A stretch of 64,000 bases of DNA from Variovorax boronicumulans (GCF_029892485.1 NZ_JARXVG010000006.1:1-64000); one strand, 5' to 3'. Shown: positions 27,103 to 36,347, numbered from the stretch's first letter. Numbers and translations are program-made. The notes: generated from the letters alone by a model not told the origin.

Positions 27103-27204
27103 TCCATCGATCTAGTCAAAAGCATTCATTGCTGCAAACAATTGTCACATCAGTTTCAATTTGATTCGCGTTGAAACAACATATTTGTGGCAGGGATGGA
27201 CGGA

Positions 27205-27711
27205 ATGCAAAGACTTTCGAGAACGGCAGGGCGGCGGCATGCGATGGCCGCCGCGGGCTCCAAGGGTGCCGGCTTCACGTTGATCGAAGTGATGATCACC
27301 GTGGCCATCGTGGCCATCCTCGCGTCCATCGCGCTTCCCAGCTACCGCGACTACGTGCTGCGCGGCCAGCTCGTCGATGGCACCAACGGCCTGTCGACGA
27401 TGCGCGCCGACATGGAGCGCTACTACCAGGACAACCGGACCTATGACAAGGTGGGCAGCATCGTTCCGCCCTGTGTCTCCACGACGAGCAGGGCCAACGT
27501 TTTCGGCACGTTCCAGTTGTCCTGCGGCACGCCCCCCGGCGACAAGTCGACCACCTATCTGCTGAAGGCCGAAGGAAGCGGACCCACCGACGGATTCACT
27601 TTCACGGTGAACCAGCTCGGCATTCAAAGCACCACGGTCAACAACAAGACGGGCTGGACAGGCTGCGACAAGGCCTGGGTGACGCGGCGAGGCCAGTCGT
27701 GCCCCGCGTGA
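27205..27711 (+). CDS. pilE: Type IV minor pilin, PilE-like
   Basis: A prepilin of about 168 residues. The leader ends KGAG and the mature protein starts FTLIEVMITVAIVAILASIA, the class a type IV pilin motif with Phe +1 and Glu +5. It continues PSYRDYVLRGQLVDGTNGLS, typical of PilE/ComP-like minor pilins in Burkholderiales. Several in-frame starts exist (GTG 27187, ATG 27196, ATG 27205); 27205 has AGGGA at a suitable distance. It is first in the minor-pilin operon, whereas in Pseudomonas pilE is last. The GTG of fimT overlaps its stop. Confidence 0.9.
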   Translation: MQRLSRTAGRRHAMAAAGSKGAGFTLIEVMITVAIVAILASIALPSYRDYVLRGQLVDGTNGLSTMRADMERYYQDNRTYDKVGSIVPPCVSTTSRANVFGTFQLSCGTPPGDKSTTYLLKAEGSGPTDGFTFTVNQLGIQSTTVNNKTGWTGCDKAWVTRRGQSCPA

Positions 27712-28295
27712 AGCGCCGCATGACCCGCGCGGCGGGCTTCACGCTGATCGAGATGATGGTGACCATCGCGCTCATGTGCGTCCTGATGATGCTCGCGATG
27801 CCGTCGTTCACCACCTGGGTCGCGAACAACAAGGTGCGCACCGTCAGCGATTCGCTGCAGAACGGCTTGCGCTTCGCACAGTCCGAAGCATTGCGCCGCA
27901 GCCGGCCGATGGTCTTCTCGCTCACCAACAGTGCCGCGCCAGACACGAGCCTGACTGCGGTGAGCAACGGCAGCAACTGGTCGATCAACGTGTCGAAGTC
28001 CAGCCTCGATGCGAAGAGCGTGTTCGTGCAGTCAGGTGTGCTGGGCGACGTTGCATCCGGTGTCGGCATCACAGGGCCCGCAGCCGTTTGCTTCAACGCC
28101 ATGGGGCGCCTTGCCTCGAACACCGGCACCGGCGTGAACGGTGCCAGCTGCGACCCTGTTCCGCCTGTCGCTGTCTACAAGATCAATGCGACCAACTCGG
28201 ACCGCCCGCTGCAGGTGCTCGTCGGATTGGGTGGGCAGGTCCGCATGTGCGATCCGGCCCGCAAGCTGGCGAATTCCCCGGACGGTTGCCCATGA
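27708..28295 (+). CDS. fimT: FimT/GspH-type minor pilin
   Basis: A 195-residue prepilin: leader ending RAAG, then FTLIEMMVTIALMCVLMMLA and the FimT/GspH segment VSDSLQNGLRFAQSEALRRS. FimT/FimU proteins are core minor pilins that prime pilus assembly, and some bind DNA. A GTG start at 27708 overlaps the previous stop (GTGA); GTG 27699 and ATG 27720 are alternatives. It is translationally coupled to the flanking genes. Confidence 0.92.
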   Translation: MKRRMTRAAGFTLIEMMVTIALMCVLMMLAMPSFTTWVANNKVRTVSDSLQNGLRFAQSEALRRSRPMVFSLTNSAAPDTSLTAVSNGSNWSINVSKSSLDAKSVFVQSGVLGDVASGVGITGPAAVCFNAMGRLASNTGTGVNGASCDPVPPVAVYKINATNSDRPLQVLVGLGGQVRMCDPARKLANSPDGCP

Positions 28296-28714
28296 GGAAA
28301 AGTCTGCGCAAAACCTACGGTAAGAGGCAGTCTGGCATCGCCTTGCTCGAGGTGCTCGTCTCCATCCTTCTTTTTTCCCTGGGCATCCTCGGGCTGATCG
28401 GCCTGCAGGCGCGGGCCATCAGCCTCTCGACCGACGCGCAGGACCGCAACCGCGCCGCCTTGCTGGCCAACGACGTTGCCAGCGCGATGTGGCTCGGCAA
28501 ATCGGTGGCGGCGGTGGACACGGGCGCGGGTTCGGCCTGGCAGAAGCGCGTGAGCAATGCCGCGGGCGCTGGCCTGCCGAGCGGCTTGCTGACCATCACG
28601 CCGGTGACCGGCACCACCAACAGCGCCGAGATCCAGATCACCTGGCGAGCGCCCGATCGTGCGAGCACCGACCAGCAGCCCAGCACGCTCACCACGCGGG
28701 TGACCCTCCCATGA
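28292..28714 (+). CDS. pilV: PilV minor pilin
   Basis: A 140-residue prepilin with leader ending RQSG, then IALLEVLVSILLFSLGILGL and the PilV-typical GLQARAISLSTDAQDRNRAA. The +1 residue is Ile and not Phe, as in many PilV proteins. Overlaps fimT by ATGA and pilW by ATGA. Confidence 0.94.
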   Translation: MRKSLRKTYGKRQSGIALLEVLVSILLFSLGILGLIGLQARAISLSTDAQDRNRAALLANDVASAMWLGKSVAAVDTGAGSAWQKRVSNAAGAGLPSGLLTITPVTGTTNSAEIQITWRAPDRASTDQQPSTLTTRVTLP

Positions 28715-29835
28715 AGCAGCGCGGTCTCACACTCATCGAACTGCTCGTGGCGATGGTCATCGGCCTGATCGTGACGCTGGCCGTCACCAGCATCGTGGTG
28801 ACGGGCGAGACGCACAAGCGCGTCACCACCTCGACCAACGACATGGAGCAGGCCGGTGCGTACGCGGCCTATGTGCTCGACCGCGCGGTGCGCAGCGCCG
28901 GCTCGAGCCTGGTCCAGTCCATCCAGCCGACCGACCGGGGCGTGTTCGGCTGCAAGCTCAACGCATCCACCAAGTTGCCGGCCAGCGACTTTCCCGCGCC
29001 GTTCAAGAAGGCCTTCCTGTCCAAGGCCGAGTCCGACCTGCGGGTGGCACCGTTGCTCATCGGCAAGAACCAGTCCGACACCGGCTCCGACGTGCTGGTC
29101 GTCATGGGCGGCGATGCCGTGGCCGGCGGCGTGCCGCGCGGCTTGACGGACCCTGGGAGCGCCAAGACGCTCGTGATGGACAACACCGTCGGCGTGTCCG
29201 TGGGCGACCTCGTGCTGGTCAGTCAGCAGGGCACGACGGACTGCCTGCTCGAGCCGGTTGCCGGCACCACGAGCAAGGCGCTGACCCTCAGCGACAAGGA
29301 CTACACGGCCGGCAAGACCACCTCGCTGGAGACACTGGCGGCAAGCACCTCGACCTATGTCACGCCGCTGGGCAATCCCTCGAACGGCAATGTGCAGTTC
29401 CTGGTTTTCGGCGTGGGCGACAACCGCACGCTGGTCGGCTACGACCTGCTGCAAGGCGCCGGCGGCACCCCGCAGGCGCTCGCCGACAGCGTGGCCGAAC
29501 TGCATGCGATCTACGGCGTGGACACCAATGGCGACGGCATCCTCGACAGCTGGGCGGACCCCGGCGCGAAGGGCTATGACATCGCGAGCGTCATGCAGAC
29601 GCCGAAAACGATGCAAACCATCGTCGCGGTGCGCATCGCGCTGGTCATGCGCAGTGCGAGCCAGGAAAAAGAGGCCGTGTCGCCGGCCCAGCTCGAGCTG
29701 TTCGGCAACGACTTCCTCGACGCATCGAAGAACCCGATCACACAGACGGTGAAGCTGAGCGACGACGACCGGCGCTACCGCCAGCGGGTCGTCGAATTCA
29801 CCATCCCGCTGCGCAACATGCTGCTGCTGCCATGA
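28711..29835 (+). CDS. pilW: PilW minor pilin
   Basis: A 374-residue prepilin: a very short leader (MKQRG) then LTLIELLVAMVIGLIVTLAV, followed by a long C-terminal domain with a VGVSVGDLVLVSQQG segment and a final VVEFTIPLRNMLLLP common in PilW proteins. It assembles with PilV, PilX and PilY1 at the pilus tip. Overlapping ATGA junctions on both sides show strong translational coupling. Confidence 0.94.
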   Translation: MKQRGLTLIELLVAMVIGLIVTLAVTSIVVTGETHKRVTTSTNDMEQAGAYAAYVLDRAVRSAGSSLVQSIQPTDRGVFGCKLNASTKLPASDFPAPFKKAFLSKAESDLRVAPLLIGKNQSDTGSDVLVVMGGDAVAGGVPRGLTDPGSAKTLVMDNTVGVSVGDLVLVSQQGTTDCLLEPVAGTTSKALTLSDKDYTAGKTTSLETLAASTSTYVTPLGNPSNGNVQFLVFGVGDNRTLVGYDLLQGAGGTPQALADSVAELHAIYGVDTNGDGILDSWADPGAKGYDIASVMQTPKTMQTIVAVRIALVMRSASQEKEAVSPAQLELFGNDFLDASKNPITQTVKLSDDDRRYRQRVVEFTIPLRNMLLLP

Positions 29836-30437
29836 AGTTTCCCAGCGCCTCCTTTTCCTCCTCGCGGGCGCAAGGCCAGCGCGGCGTCGTGCTGCTGCTG
29901 TGCCTCATCGTGCTGGTGATCCTGCTGGCCGGCGGTGTCGCGGTGGTGCGTTCGATGAACACATCGCTCACCTCCGCCGGCAACCTGGCCTTCAGGCGCG
30001 ACCTCGTGAACCAGGGTGAACGTGCCGTGTCCTTCGTGCTGGCCAACAAGATGGCCAGCGGCGGTCCGCTTGCGAACGCGACCAGCGACCTGCCCGGCGA
30101 GAACTTCAAGGCAACCAAGCTCGACACCAACACGCAGGGCGTGCCGCTCGCGCTGCTGGACGACAAGACCTTCGACACCGTAGGCAAGGCCGACAAGGAC
30201 ATCGTCGACGCGGCGGCGCAGGTCAGCATCCGCTATGTGATCGATCGCCTCTGCAGCAGCACCGGCCCGGCCACCAGCACCGGGTGCGTGCAGTCGTCCG
30301 CGGCCCCGGCCGGCGGCACCGGCGGAAGCGCGCGACCGTTGCCACCCACCGCAACGATCTACCGCCTGAGCCTGCGCGTTACTGGTCCTCGCGACACCCA
30401 GGTGTTCATGCAGTCGACGTTCACCAAGCCAGACTAG
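29832..30437 (+). CDS. pilX: PilX minor pilin
   Basis: A 201-residue protein with a basic leader ending QRG, then VVLLLCLIVLVILLAGGVAV and RSMNTSLTSAGNLAFRRDL. The usual Glu +5 is absent, as is common in PilX-type proteins. The C-terminus includes a Gly/Ser/Ala-rich segment. It starts by ATGA overlap with pilW and precedes pilY1 by 17 bases. It belongs to the minor-pilin complex at the tip. Confidence 0.92.
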   Translation: MKFPSASFSSSRAQGQRGVVLLLCLIVLVILLAGGVAVVRSMNTSLTSAGNLAFRRDLVNQGERAVSFVLANKMASGGPLANATSDLPGENFKATKLDTNTQGVPLALLDDKTFDTVGKADKDIVDAAAQVSIRYVIDRLCSSTGPATSTGCVQSSAAPAGGTGGSARPLPPTATIYRLSLRVTGPRDTQVFMQSTFTKPD

Positions 30438-30454
30438 GAAAGATCCGCATCCCC

Positions 30455-33400
30455 ATGACAAGCGTTTTTCGTCGACCGTCGGCCTTGGCCTCCGTTGCAG
30501 GCACGCTCGCGGGCGTGTGCCTGGGCCTGTCGTGCACCGTCGCGGTCGCGGCCACCGCGAAACTGTCGGACCAGCCGGTGTTCGCCTCGTCCGATGTGCC
30601 CGGCAATCTCGCGCTGGCGCTGTCGGTGGAATACCCCACCGCGATCAGCGTGGCGAACCTCAACGACTATGCCGATGCCACCGAGTACCTGGGCTATTTC
30701 GATCCCCGCAAGTGCTACACCTACCGGTATGTGAAGACGGCCGGCAAGAAGGGCGACGCATCCGAGAGTTACTTTCAGCCGGCAGGCGCGGCCACGGGCA
30801 CCAGCAAGCACAGCTGCTCTGGCCAGTGGAGCGGGAACTTCATGAACTGGGCCACGATGCAGACCATCGACCCGTTCCGCTGGGCGCTCTCCGGTGGCTA
30901 CCGCAGCGTCGACACGCTGGACGAGACCATCCTGGAGAAGGCGTGGGGCTCGAACCAGGGCACCTTCCTCAACTTTCCCTTGCGAGGGACCGACCAGCCC
31001 ACCGGACACAACCTGCCCGGCGCACTGGTGTCCTCCGTCACCCCCTTCAGCAACTGGAGCAACTTCAACTCGAGCATCTGGTCGCGCGGCAATACCATGG
31101 TGTTCACCGCGACGGGCGACCCCACCGCCGCCGGGGAAGACCTGCGCAAGCTTGGCGACGCGAACAGTTCGGACAACGCGAAGTCGGTCTACAAGGTCTA
31201 TGTCCGGGTGAAGGTGTGCGACACCGGCGCCGATGCCGGCGGGGTGGAGGCCAACTGCGTCAAGTACGGCAAGAACTACAAGCCCGAAGGGCTGCTGCAG
31301 CAGAACGCCAACAAGATCCGCTACAGCACCTTCTCCTTCCTCAACGCAGGCGGCGAGACGCAGCAGGGCGGCGTGATGCGCGCGCCGATGGGCTTCATCG
31401 GCCCGACGTACCCGCAGCCGCTGTCCACCTCGGTGATCGACAACGCCCGTGGCGAGTGGGATGCCACGACCGGCATCATGAATACCAATCCCGACAAGAC
31501 CTCCGCCGATGCGAGTGGCGTCGCGCAGAGCGGGGTGATGAACTATCTCAACAAGTTCGGTGAGACCGCCCGGAGCTACATGACGAACGACAACGTCAGC
31601 GAGCTCTACTACGCCGCCTTGCGGTATTTCGAGAACCTGGACAACGTGCCCGAGTGGACCAACTCGGTGGCAGCCGGCGTGGAGGGCCGGGAGGCCCGGC
31701 TCGACGGCTTTCCCGCAGTGACGGGCTGGAAGGACAAGGACCCCATCGCCTACTCGTGCCAGAAGAATTTCATCCTCGGCATCGGCGACGACCACACGCA
31801 CTACGACTACAACGTGGCAGGAAGCCGCGTCAGCCGGGACCGCCCCATTCCCGACGCTGTCAAGTTGGACACGTTCAACAAGGCAGATGCATGGACGAAG
31901 AACGTGCAGACGCTCGAAGGCCTGACGCTGACCCCCTGGTTGAAAAGCAGTACCGGTGCGACCAACTTCATGGCGGGCCTGGCCTACGGCGCGCACGTCA
32001 ACGACCTGCGGGCGGACCTGGCGGGTTTCCAGAACGTCTCCACCTACTGGATGGACGTCATGGAGTTCCAGCGGGCCGAGGACCGGAATCCCTACTACCT
32101 GGCGGCCAAGTACGGCGGCTTCAGCCTGCCCGCGAACTACGACCCGGCCAACACCACCACGCCGCTGACGCAGGAGTGGTGGAACACCGCCGGCGACAGC
32201 ATCGACATGAACGGCAACCGGCGCCTGCGGCCCGACAACTACTTCCTGGCCGGCAACGCCGGGCAGATGGTGAGCGGCCTGCGCGCCGCATTCACCGACA
32301 TCGCCAACGCGATCAAGGCCTACAGCACCTCCTTCTCGCTCTCCTCCGCGCAGGCCGCCGCCACCGGAACCGCCTCGTATGCGTCGCAGTACGACACCAA
32401 GGGATGGACGGGCGTGGTCACCGCCAGCAGGCTCACCTTCGCCAGCGACGGCACGCCGTCCACCGCGCCGGTCTGGACCTCCAGCACCACGCTCGAAGCC
32501 CAACTGGCCAACGGCGGCTGGGACACGGCGCGCCGCATCGCGACATGGGACGGCAGCAAGGGCGTGGCCTTCCGCGCAGGCAGCGTGACCTCGGCACAAC
32601 TGGCCGCGCTCGCGCCCGCCTACGCCACCACCACCAGCAGCACCGACTACCTCAACTATCTGCGCGGCGACCGCAAGAACGAGGCCACCTCGACGGTGGC
32701 CGAAAGCACCCGGGCGCTGCGCAGCCGCGCCCTGCTTCTGGGTGACATCGTCAACGCCAAGGTGACGCCCGTGGGCCCGCCCAGCACCGGCTATTCCGAC
32801 AAGAGCAACCCGGGCTACGCGGCCTTCAAGACCAAGTGGGCCGCGCGTCCCACCATGGTCTATGTCGGTGCCAACGACGGCATGTTGCATGCGTTCAATG
32901 GCACGCTCGACGGCGCCACGGCCGGGACCGAGCAGTTCGCCTATGTGCCGGCCGCCCTGTTCCAGGGGGCGAACGGCACGCCGCAGGTGGATGGGCTCGC
33001 ACAGCTGGGCAACCCCAAGTACGCCCACCGTTACTACGTGGATGCGACGCCGGTGGTCTACGACATGGACCTGAACAGCGCCGGCGGCGCATTCACCACC
33101 GCGAGCAGCGGCAACGGCGCCGACTGGCACAGCCTGCTGATCGGTGGCCTCGGCAAGGGCGGCAGGAGCTACTACGCCATCGACGTGACCGACCCCGCAA
33201 GCATGGACAGCGAAGCCGCGGTGGCAGGCAAGGTGAAGTGGGAGTTCACCGACCCCACCATGGGCTACAGCTACGGCGCGCCCACGGTGGCCAAGACCAG
33301 GAAGTACGGCTGGGTCGTGATCCTGACCTCGGGCTACGACAACAGCGACGGCAAGGGCCACCTGTACATCGTCAATCCGAGGAACGGTGCGCTGCTCGAG

Positions 33401-34243
33401 AAGATCGATACGCCCACGTCCTCCAATGGCCTCGCGCAGGCGTCCTCCTTCATCACCGACTTTGCCGACAACACGGCCGATGCCGTCTATGCGGCCGACC
33501 TCGATGGACAGCTCTGGCGCTTCGATCTCACAGCCGCCAAGGGCAGCAGCGCGGCCTACCCGGCGCCGACCTTGCTGGCCACGCTGGCCGATTCTTCCGG
33601 CAATGCGCAACCCGTCACCACCGCGCCGTTGATCGAGATCAACCCCGTCACGCGCAAGCGCTTCGTGCTGCTCGGAACCGGCAAGCTGCTGGACTCGTCC
33701 GATGTGAACTCGAAGGCTGCGCAGTCGTTCTACGCGATTCTCGACGGCACGGGTGGCAGCTTCAATGCAGTCAAGACCCCGATCACGCGCAGCCAACTCA
33801 TGCAGGTGTCGGACCCGACCACGGGCATCACCTTGTCGAACACCTCGATGGGCTGGTATCTGGAGCTCGGCACCGACAGCACGGTCAGCTGGCGCATGGT
33901 CTCCACCCCGTCGGCCTTCAACGGCCTGGTGGCCTTCTCGAGCCTGCTGACCACGGGCGATGCCTGCAGCCCTTCGGGACGCAGCCGGATCTACATCCTC
34001 AACTACGGCTCGGGGCAGTCGGTGCTGCTGCCTGCCAGGACGGGCTATGTGGAGTCTCCCACCGCGGTCACGGAGCTGGGATTCGTCGACGTGACCCGGA
34101 CCAATGGCGCAACCGGAGCAACCACTCGAGACGTCCGTGCCATCGCAGGTGCCAATGGAGGCCCCAAGGATGTGGACTACGACCCGAGCAAGGGCATCTC
34201 CCTGCGCCTCCTGAACTGGCGCGAAGTCCCGGCGGTGAACTGA
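30455..34243 (+). CDS. pilY1: PilY1, pilus tip adhesin
   Basis: A 1262-residue protein with a signal peptide (about residues 1-32, ending AVAA). The N-terminal part has the betaproteobacterial PilY1 segments NLALALSVEYPTAISVANLN and GQWSGNFMNWATMQTIDPFR. The C-terminal about 550 residues form a PQQ-type beta-propeller: YVGANDGMLHAFNGTLDGA, LTSGYDNSDGKGHLYIVNP and VYAADLDGQLWRFDLT, the last being an Asp-rich loop similar to PilY1 calcium-binding loops. It acts in surface sensing, adhesion and pilus extension. The following gene starts 31 bases downstream. Confidence 0.95.
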   Translation: MTSVFRRPSALASVAGTLAGVCLGLSCTVAVAATAKLSDQPVFASSDVPGNLALALSVEYPTAISVANLNDYADATEYLGYFDPRKCYTYRYVKTAGKKGDASESYFQPAGAATGTSKHSCSGQWSGNFMNWATMQTIDPFRWALSGGYRSVDTLDETILEKAWGSNQGTFLNFPLRGTDQPTGHNLPGALVSSVTPFSNWSNFNSSIWSRGNTMVFTATGDPTAAGEDLRKLGDANSSDNAKSVYKVYVRVKVCDTGADAGGVEANCVKYGKNYKPEGLLQQNANKIRYSTFSFLNAGGETQQGGVMRAPMGFIGPTYPQPLSTSVIDNARGEWDATTGIMNTNPDKTSADASGVAQSGVMNYLNKFGETARSYMTNDNVSELYYAALRYFENLDNVPEWTNSVAAGVEGREARLDGFPAVTGWKDKDPIAYSCQKNFILGIGDDHTHYDYNVAGSRVSRDRPIPDAVKLDTFNKADAWTKNVQTLEGLTLTPWLKSSTGATNFMAGLAYGAHVNDLRADLAGFQNVSTYWMDVMEFQRAEDRNPYYLAAKYGGFSLPANYDPANTTTPLTQEWWNTAGDSIDMNGNRRLRPDNYFLAGNAGQMVSGLRAAFTDIANAIKAYSTSFSLSSAQAAATGTASYASQYDTKGWTGVVTASRLTFASDGTPSTAPVWTSSTTLEAQLANGGWDTARRIATWDGSKGVAFRAGSVTSAQLAALAPAYATTTSSTDYLNYLRGDRKNEATSTVAESTRALRSRALLLGDIVNAKVTPVGPPSTGYSDKSNPGYAAFKTKWAARPTMVYVGANDGMLHAFNGTLDGATAGTEQFAYVPAALFQGANGTPQVDGLAQLGNPKYAHRYYVDATPVVYDMDLNSAGGAFTTASSGNGADWHSLLIGGLGKGGRSYYAIDVTDPASMDSEAAVAGKVKWEFTDPTMGYSYGAPTVAKTRKYGWVVILTSGYDNSDGKGHLYIVNPRNGALLEKIDTPTSSNGLAQASSFITDFADNTADAVYAADLDGQLWRFDLTAAKGSSAAYPAPTLLATLADSSGNAQPVTTAPLIEINPVTRKRFVLLGTGKLLDSSDVNSKAAQSFYAILDGTGGSFNAVKTPITRSQLMQVSDPTTGITLSNTSMGWYLELGTDSTVSWRMVSTPSAFNGLVAFSSLLTTGDACSPSGRSRIYILNYGSGQSVLLPARTGYVESPTAVTELGFVDVTRTNGATGATTRDVRAIAGANGGPKDVDYDPSKGISLRLLNWREVPAVN

Positions 34244-34274
34244 TGTGGAACTTGATGCGCAAAGGAGACGAGAC

Positions 34275-35000
34275 ATGTCGGTTCTGAGACTCGGGGTCTA
34301 CAGGTTGCCCGCGCCCGAAGTGGCCGTGATCCGCACCATCGTCCAGCTGTATGCATGCGACCTTTCCTTTCCCTGGACGATGGTCAATGCGCCGCCCTAC
34401 GACGCATTGCTGGTCGACGAGAGCGCGACGGCGAGCGAGCGCGCCGAGTGCGCCCGCATGTCCGGCGTCGTGCTTGCGCTCACGCGCATGCATTCGGGCA
34501 GCGCGCCCCATACGCTGGAGCGGCCGATACGCGCCGACAGGCTGCAGCAATGGCTCAAGAGCACCGAGCGCGCATTGCAGGCCGTGCGTCCCGCGCGGTC
34601 GATCCTGGAAGAGCGGGCCGCGCCGAAGGTCGAGGTTTCCGATTCGGTCCGCTTCACGCTGCGCCGCTGGCCCTCGGCCCTGCTGTTGCGCAACGACCCC
34701 GACAAGGTGCGCATGGCCAGCCTGCTGGCGCGCCGCACGCTGAGCGCGCTCGAGTTGGCCGAACTGGGCGAGATCCCGCTTCCACGGTGCGTCATGTTCC
34801 TGCAGACGCTGCGCTCGGCGGGCATGCTGGAACAGCACGTGGCACCGCCCGCGGCAAGGGCGTATGTGGAATCACCCGCGGCGAGGGCGTATGCGGAATC
34901 GCCGCGCGTGCAGAGACCTTCCGCCCCGGCGGGCGGCGAGTTCATGCGCGGCCTCATCGGCGGCATCCGCCGGCGGCTGGGCCTCGGAGCGGCGTCATGA
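34275..35000 (+). CDS. Receiver-like/winged-helix protein of the GTPase-roadblock module
   Basis: A 241-residue protein. Residues 1-110 resemble a degenerate receiver (LRLGVYRLP, YDALLVDE, VVLALTRMHSG, ERPIRADRLQQWL); residues 140-190 resemble a winged helix (LSALELAELGEIPLPRCVMF followed by SAGMLEQH), comparable in position and style to DUF742/CvnC of actinobacterial conservons. A Pro/Ala linker with a duplicated PAARAYxES repeat follows, then a basic tail GGIRRRLGLG. GGAG at 34264-34267 is the ribosome-binding site. It overlaps the GTPase gene (ATGA). A paralogue is at 3938-4627. Function inferred only from context. Confidence 0.87.
   Translation: MSVLRLGVYRLPAPEVAVIRTIVQLYACDLSFPWTMVNAPPYDALLVDESATASERAECARMSGVVLALTRMHSGSAPHTLERPIRADRLQQWLKSTERALQAVRPARSILEERAAPKVEVSDSVRFTLRRWPSALLLRNDPDKVRMASLLARRTLSALELAELGEIPLPRCVMFLQTLRSAGMLEQHVAPPAARAYVESPAARAYAESPRVQRPSAPAGGEFMRGLIGGIRRRLGLGAAS
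34848..34901 (+). repeat. Two tandem 27-base repeats within the coding sequence
   Basis: Two adjacent 27-base units (34848-34874 and 34875-34901) differ at three or four positions and encode PAARAYVES and PAARAYAES in the linker of the receiver-like protein. The length keeps the frame, so copy-number change would only alter linker length. Confidence 0.85.
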
Positions 35001-35539
35001 AGGAATACAAGATCCTGTTCACCGGCTCCATGGGCGCCGGCAAGACCACGGCGATCGGATGCGTGAGCGATGTGGCGCCGGTCATGACCGACGTGCGCAA
35101 CTCCGACGCATCGGTCGACAAGGAGCGCACCACTGTGGGCCTGGACTTCGGCATGCTCACGCTGGACAGCGGGGACCGCGTCCGCATGTACGGCACGCCC
35201 GGGCAGGCGCGCTTCGAGTTCCTCTGGAAGATTCTCGTGCGCAACGCGCTGGGCGTGATCGTCCTGACCGACAACTCGCGCCCCGATCCTCTGGCCGACC
35301 TGGCCGTCTACATGACCGGCTTTGCCGAGGCGCTTCGCACGATGCCGTGCGTCATCGGCGTGGGGCGGCTCCAGGCGCATCCGGTGCCAAGCCTGGACGA
35401 CTACGCGGAAGCGCTCGCCGAGACCGGCCGGGTGCATCCGATCCTCGAAGTGGACGTGCGAAACAGGAACGACGTGGTCCTGCTGATCGACACGCTGCTG
35501 GTGCAACTCGAAGCTGATTGTGGGAGAGAGAGCAAATGA
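34997..35539 (+). CDS. COG2229/CvnD-type small GTPase
   Basis: A 180-residue Ras-like protein. Walker A is GSMGAGKT (10-17), Thr45/46 are candidate switch I residues, and the switch II motif is YGTPGQARFEFLW (65-77), as in CvnD/SR-beta-like and MglA-related GTPases. The usual NKxD guanine-specificity motif is not seen; the equivalent position reads IGVGRLQAHP (120-129), so nucleotide specificity is uncertain. It is flanked by ATGA overlaps with the winged-helix and roadblock genes, its expected partners. Confidence 0.92.
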   Translation: MKEYKILFTGSMGAGKTTAIGCVSDVAPVMTDVRNSDASVDKERTTVGLDFGMLTLDSGDRVRMYGTPGQARFEFLWKILVRNALGVIVLTDNSRPDPLADLAVYMTGFAEALRTMPCVIGVGRLQAHPVPSLDDYAEALAETGRVHPILEVDVRNRNDVVLLIDTLLVQLEADCGRESK

Positions 35540-35931
35540 TTGATCGACACGGCCTGTCCCGTACCGCAGCCGCGCACGCGCAGCGCGAGGCACGCAAGCT
35601 GATCGACGACCTGGACGGCGTGACGGCCGCGGTGATCGCGACCATCGACGGCTTCAACGTGGCCTCCGCGGTCATCGGCGATGCGGACCCCGTCCGCGTC
35701 GCGGCGATGGCCAGCTCCATCGTGGCCATTGCCAGCGTCGTCTCGGAAGAGGCGCACCTGGGCCGCCACAAGAGCGTGATCGTGCAGACGGAGTCGGGCT
35801 TCGCGGTTTTCTGCAGCGTGCCGCGGCGCGACGTCGAACTCGTCATCAATGTGCTCGCCCGCGACACGGCCGTGCTGGCGCTGGTTGCCTACAGGGCCGC
35901 GCAGCTGGCCAAGACCCTCACCGACGCATGA
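35536..35931 (+). CDS. Roadblock/LC7-domain protein 1
   Basis: A 131-residue roadblock/LC7 protein: DDLDGVTAAVIATIDGFNVA opens the domain, VRVAAMASSIVAIASVVSEE is the central helix and ESGFAVFCSVPR the following strand. Roadblock proteins such as MglB and CvnB bind small GTPases and often act as GAPs. GGGAGAGAGAG upstream and an ATGA overlap with the GTPase gene indicate coupled expression. Confidence 0.9.
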   Translation: MIDRHGLSRTAAAHAQREARKLIDDLDGVTAAVIATIDGFNVASAVIGDADPVRVAAMASSIVAIASVVSEEAHLGRHKSVIVQTESGFAVFCSVPRRDVELVINVLARDTAVLALVAYRAAQLAKTLTDA

Positions 35932-36347
35932 CCCACCGAGCGGCAAGGCCGCATTTTCTTGAACCCTTTTTTTCACTGGAGAACAACTTGGCAACCATCA
36001 AACAGACCCTCGACGAAATCATGACCATCGACGGCGCCATGTGCGCGGCCGTGGTCGACTCGGCCAGCGGCATGATCCTCGGCTCGGTAGGCTCGGGCGT
36101 TGACATCGAGATCGCCGCGGCCGGCAACACCGAGGTCGTGCGCGCAAAGCTCAAGACCATGCGGTCCCTCGGGCTGAACGACGTGATCGAGGACATGCTG
36201 ATCACGCTGGGCAAGCACTACCACATCATCCGCCCCTCGGCCTCCAAGGAAGGCGTGTTCATCTACGTCGTGCTGGACAAGGCACGCGCCAACCTCGCGC
36301 TGGGCCGTCGCAAGACGCAGGACGCGGACAAGCAGATGAATTTCTGA
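35928..36347 (+). CDS. Roadblock-like protein 2
   Basis: A protein of up to 139 residues. The fold pattern (LDEIMTIDGAMCAAVVDSAS, GMILGSVGSG, central helix VVRAKLKTMRSLG, strand HYHIIRPS) matches the roadblock/LC7 family, more diverged than the preceding one. The ATG at 35928 overlaps the previous stop, but the first 20 codons look atypical. A TTG at 35988 with TGGAGA at 35977-35982 (119 residues, starting ATIKQTLDEIMT) may be the true start. It is the last gene of the module. Confidence 0.82.
   Translation: MTHRAARPHFLEPFFSLENNLATIKQTLDEIMTIDGAMCAAVVDSASGMILGSVGSGVDIEIAAAGNTEVVRAKLKTMRSLGLNDVIEDMLITLGKHYHIIRPSASKEGVFIYVVLDKARANLALGRRKTQDADKQMNF

Noticed and set aside
30434..34276. Very long open frame (1280 codons) antisense to pilY1, and similar long antisense frames at 7502-9778 and 12473-15556
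   Set aside because: These are mirror frames caused by high GC and strong third-position bias of the true genes; the translations are Arg/His/Gly-rich, without domains, and the sense strands encode recognised proteins.
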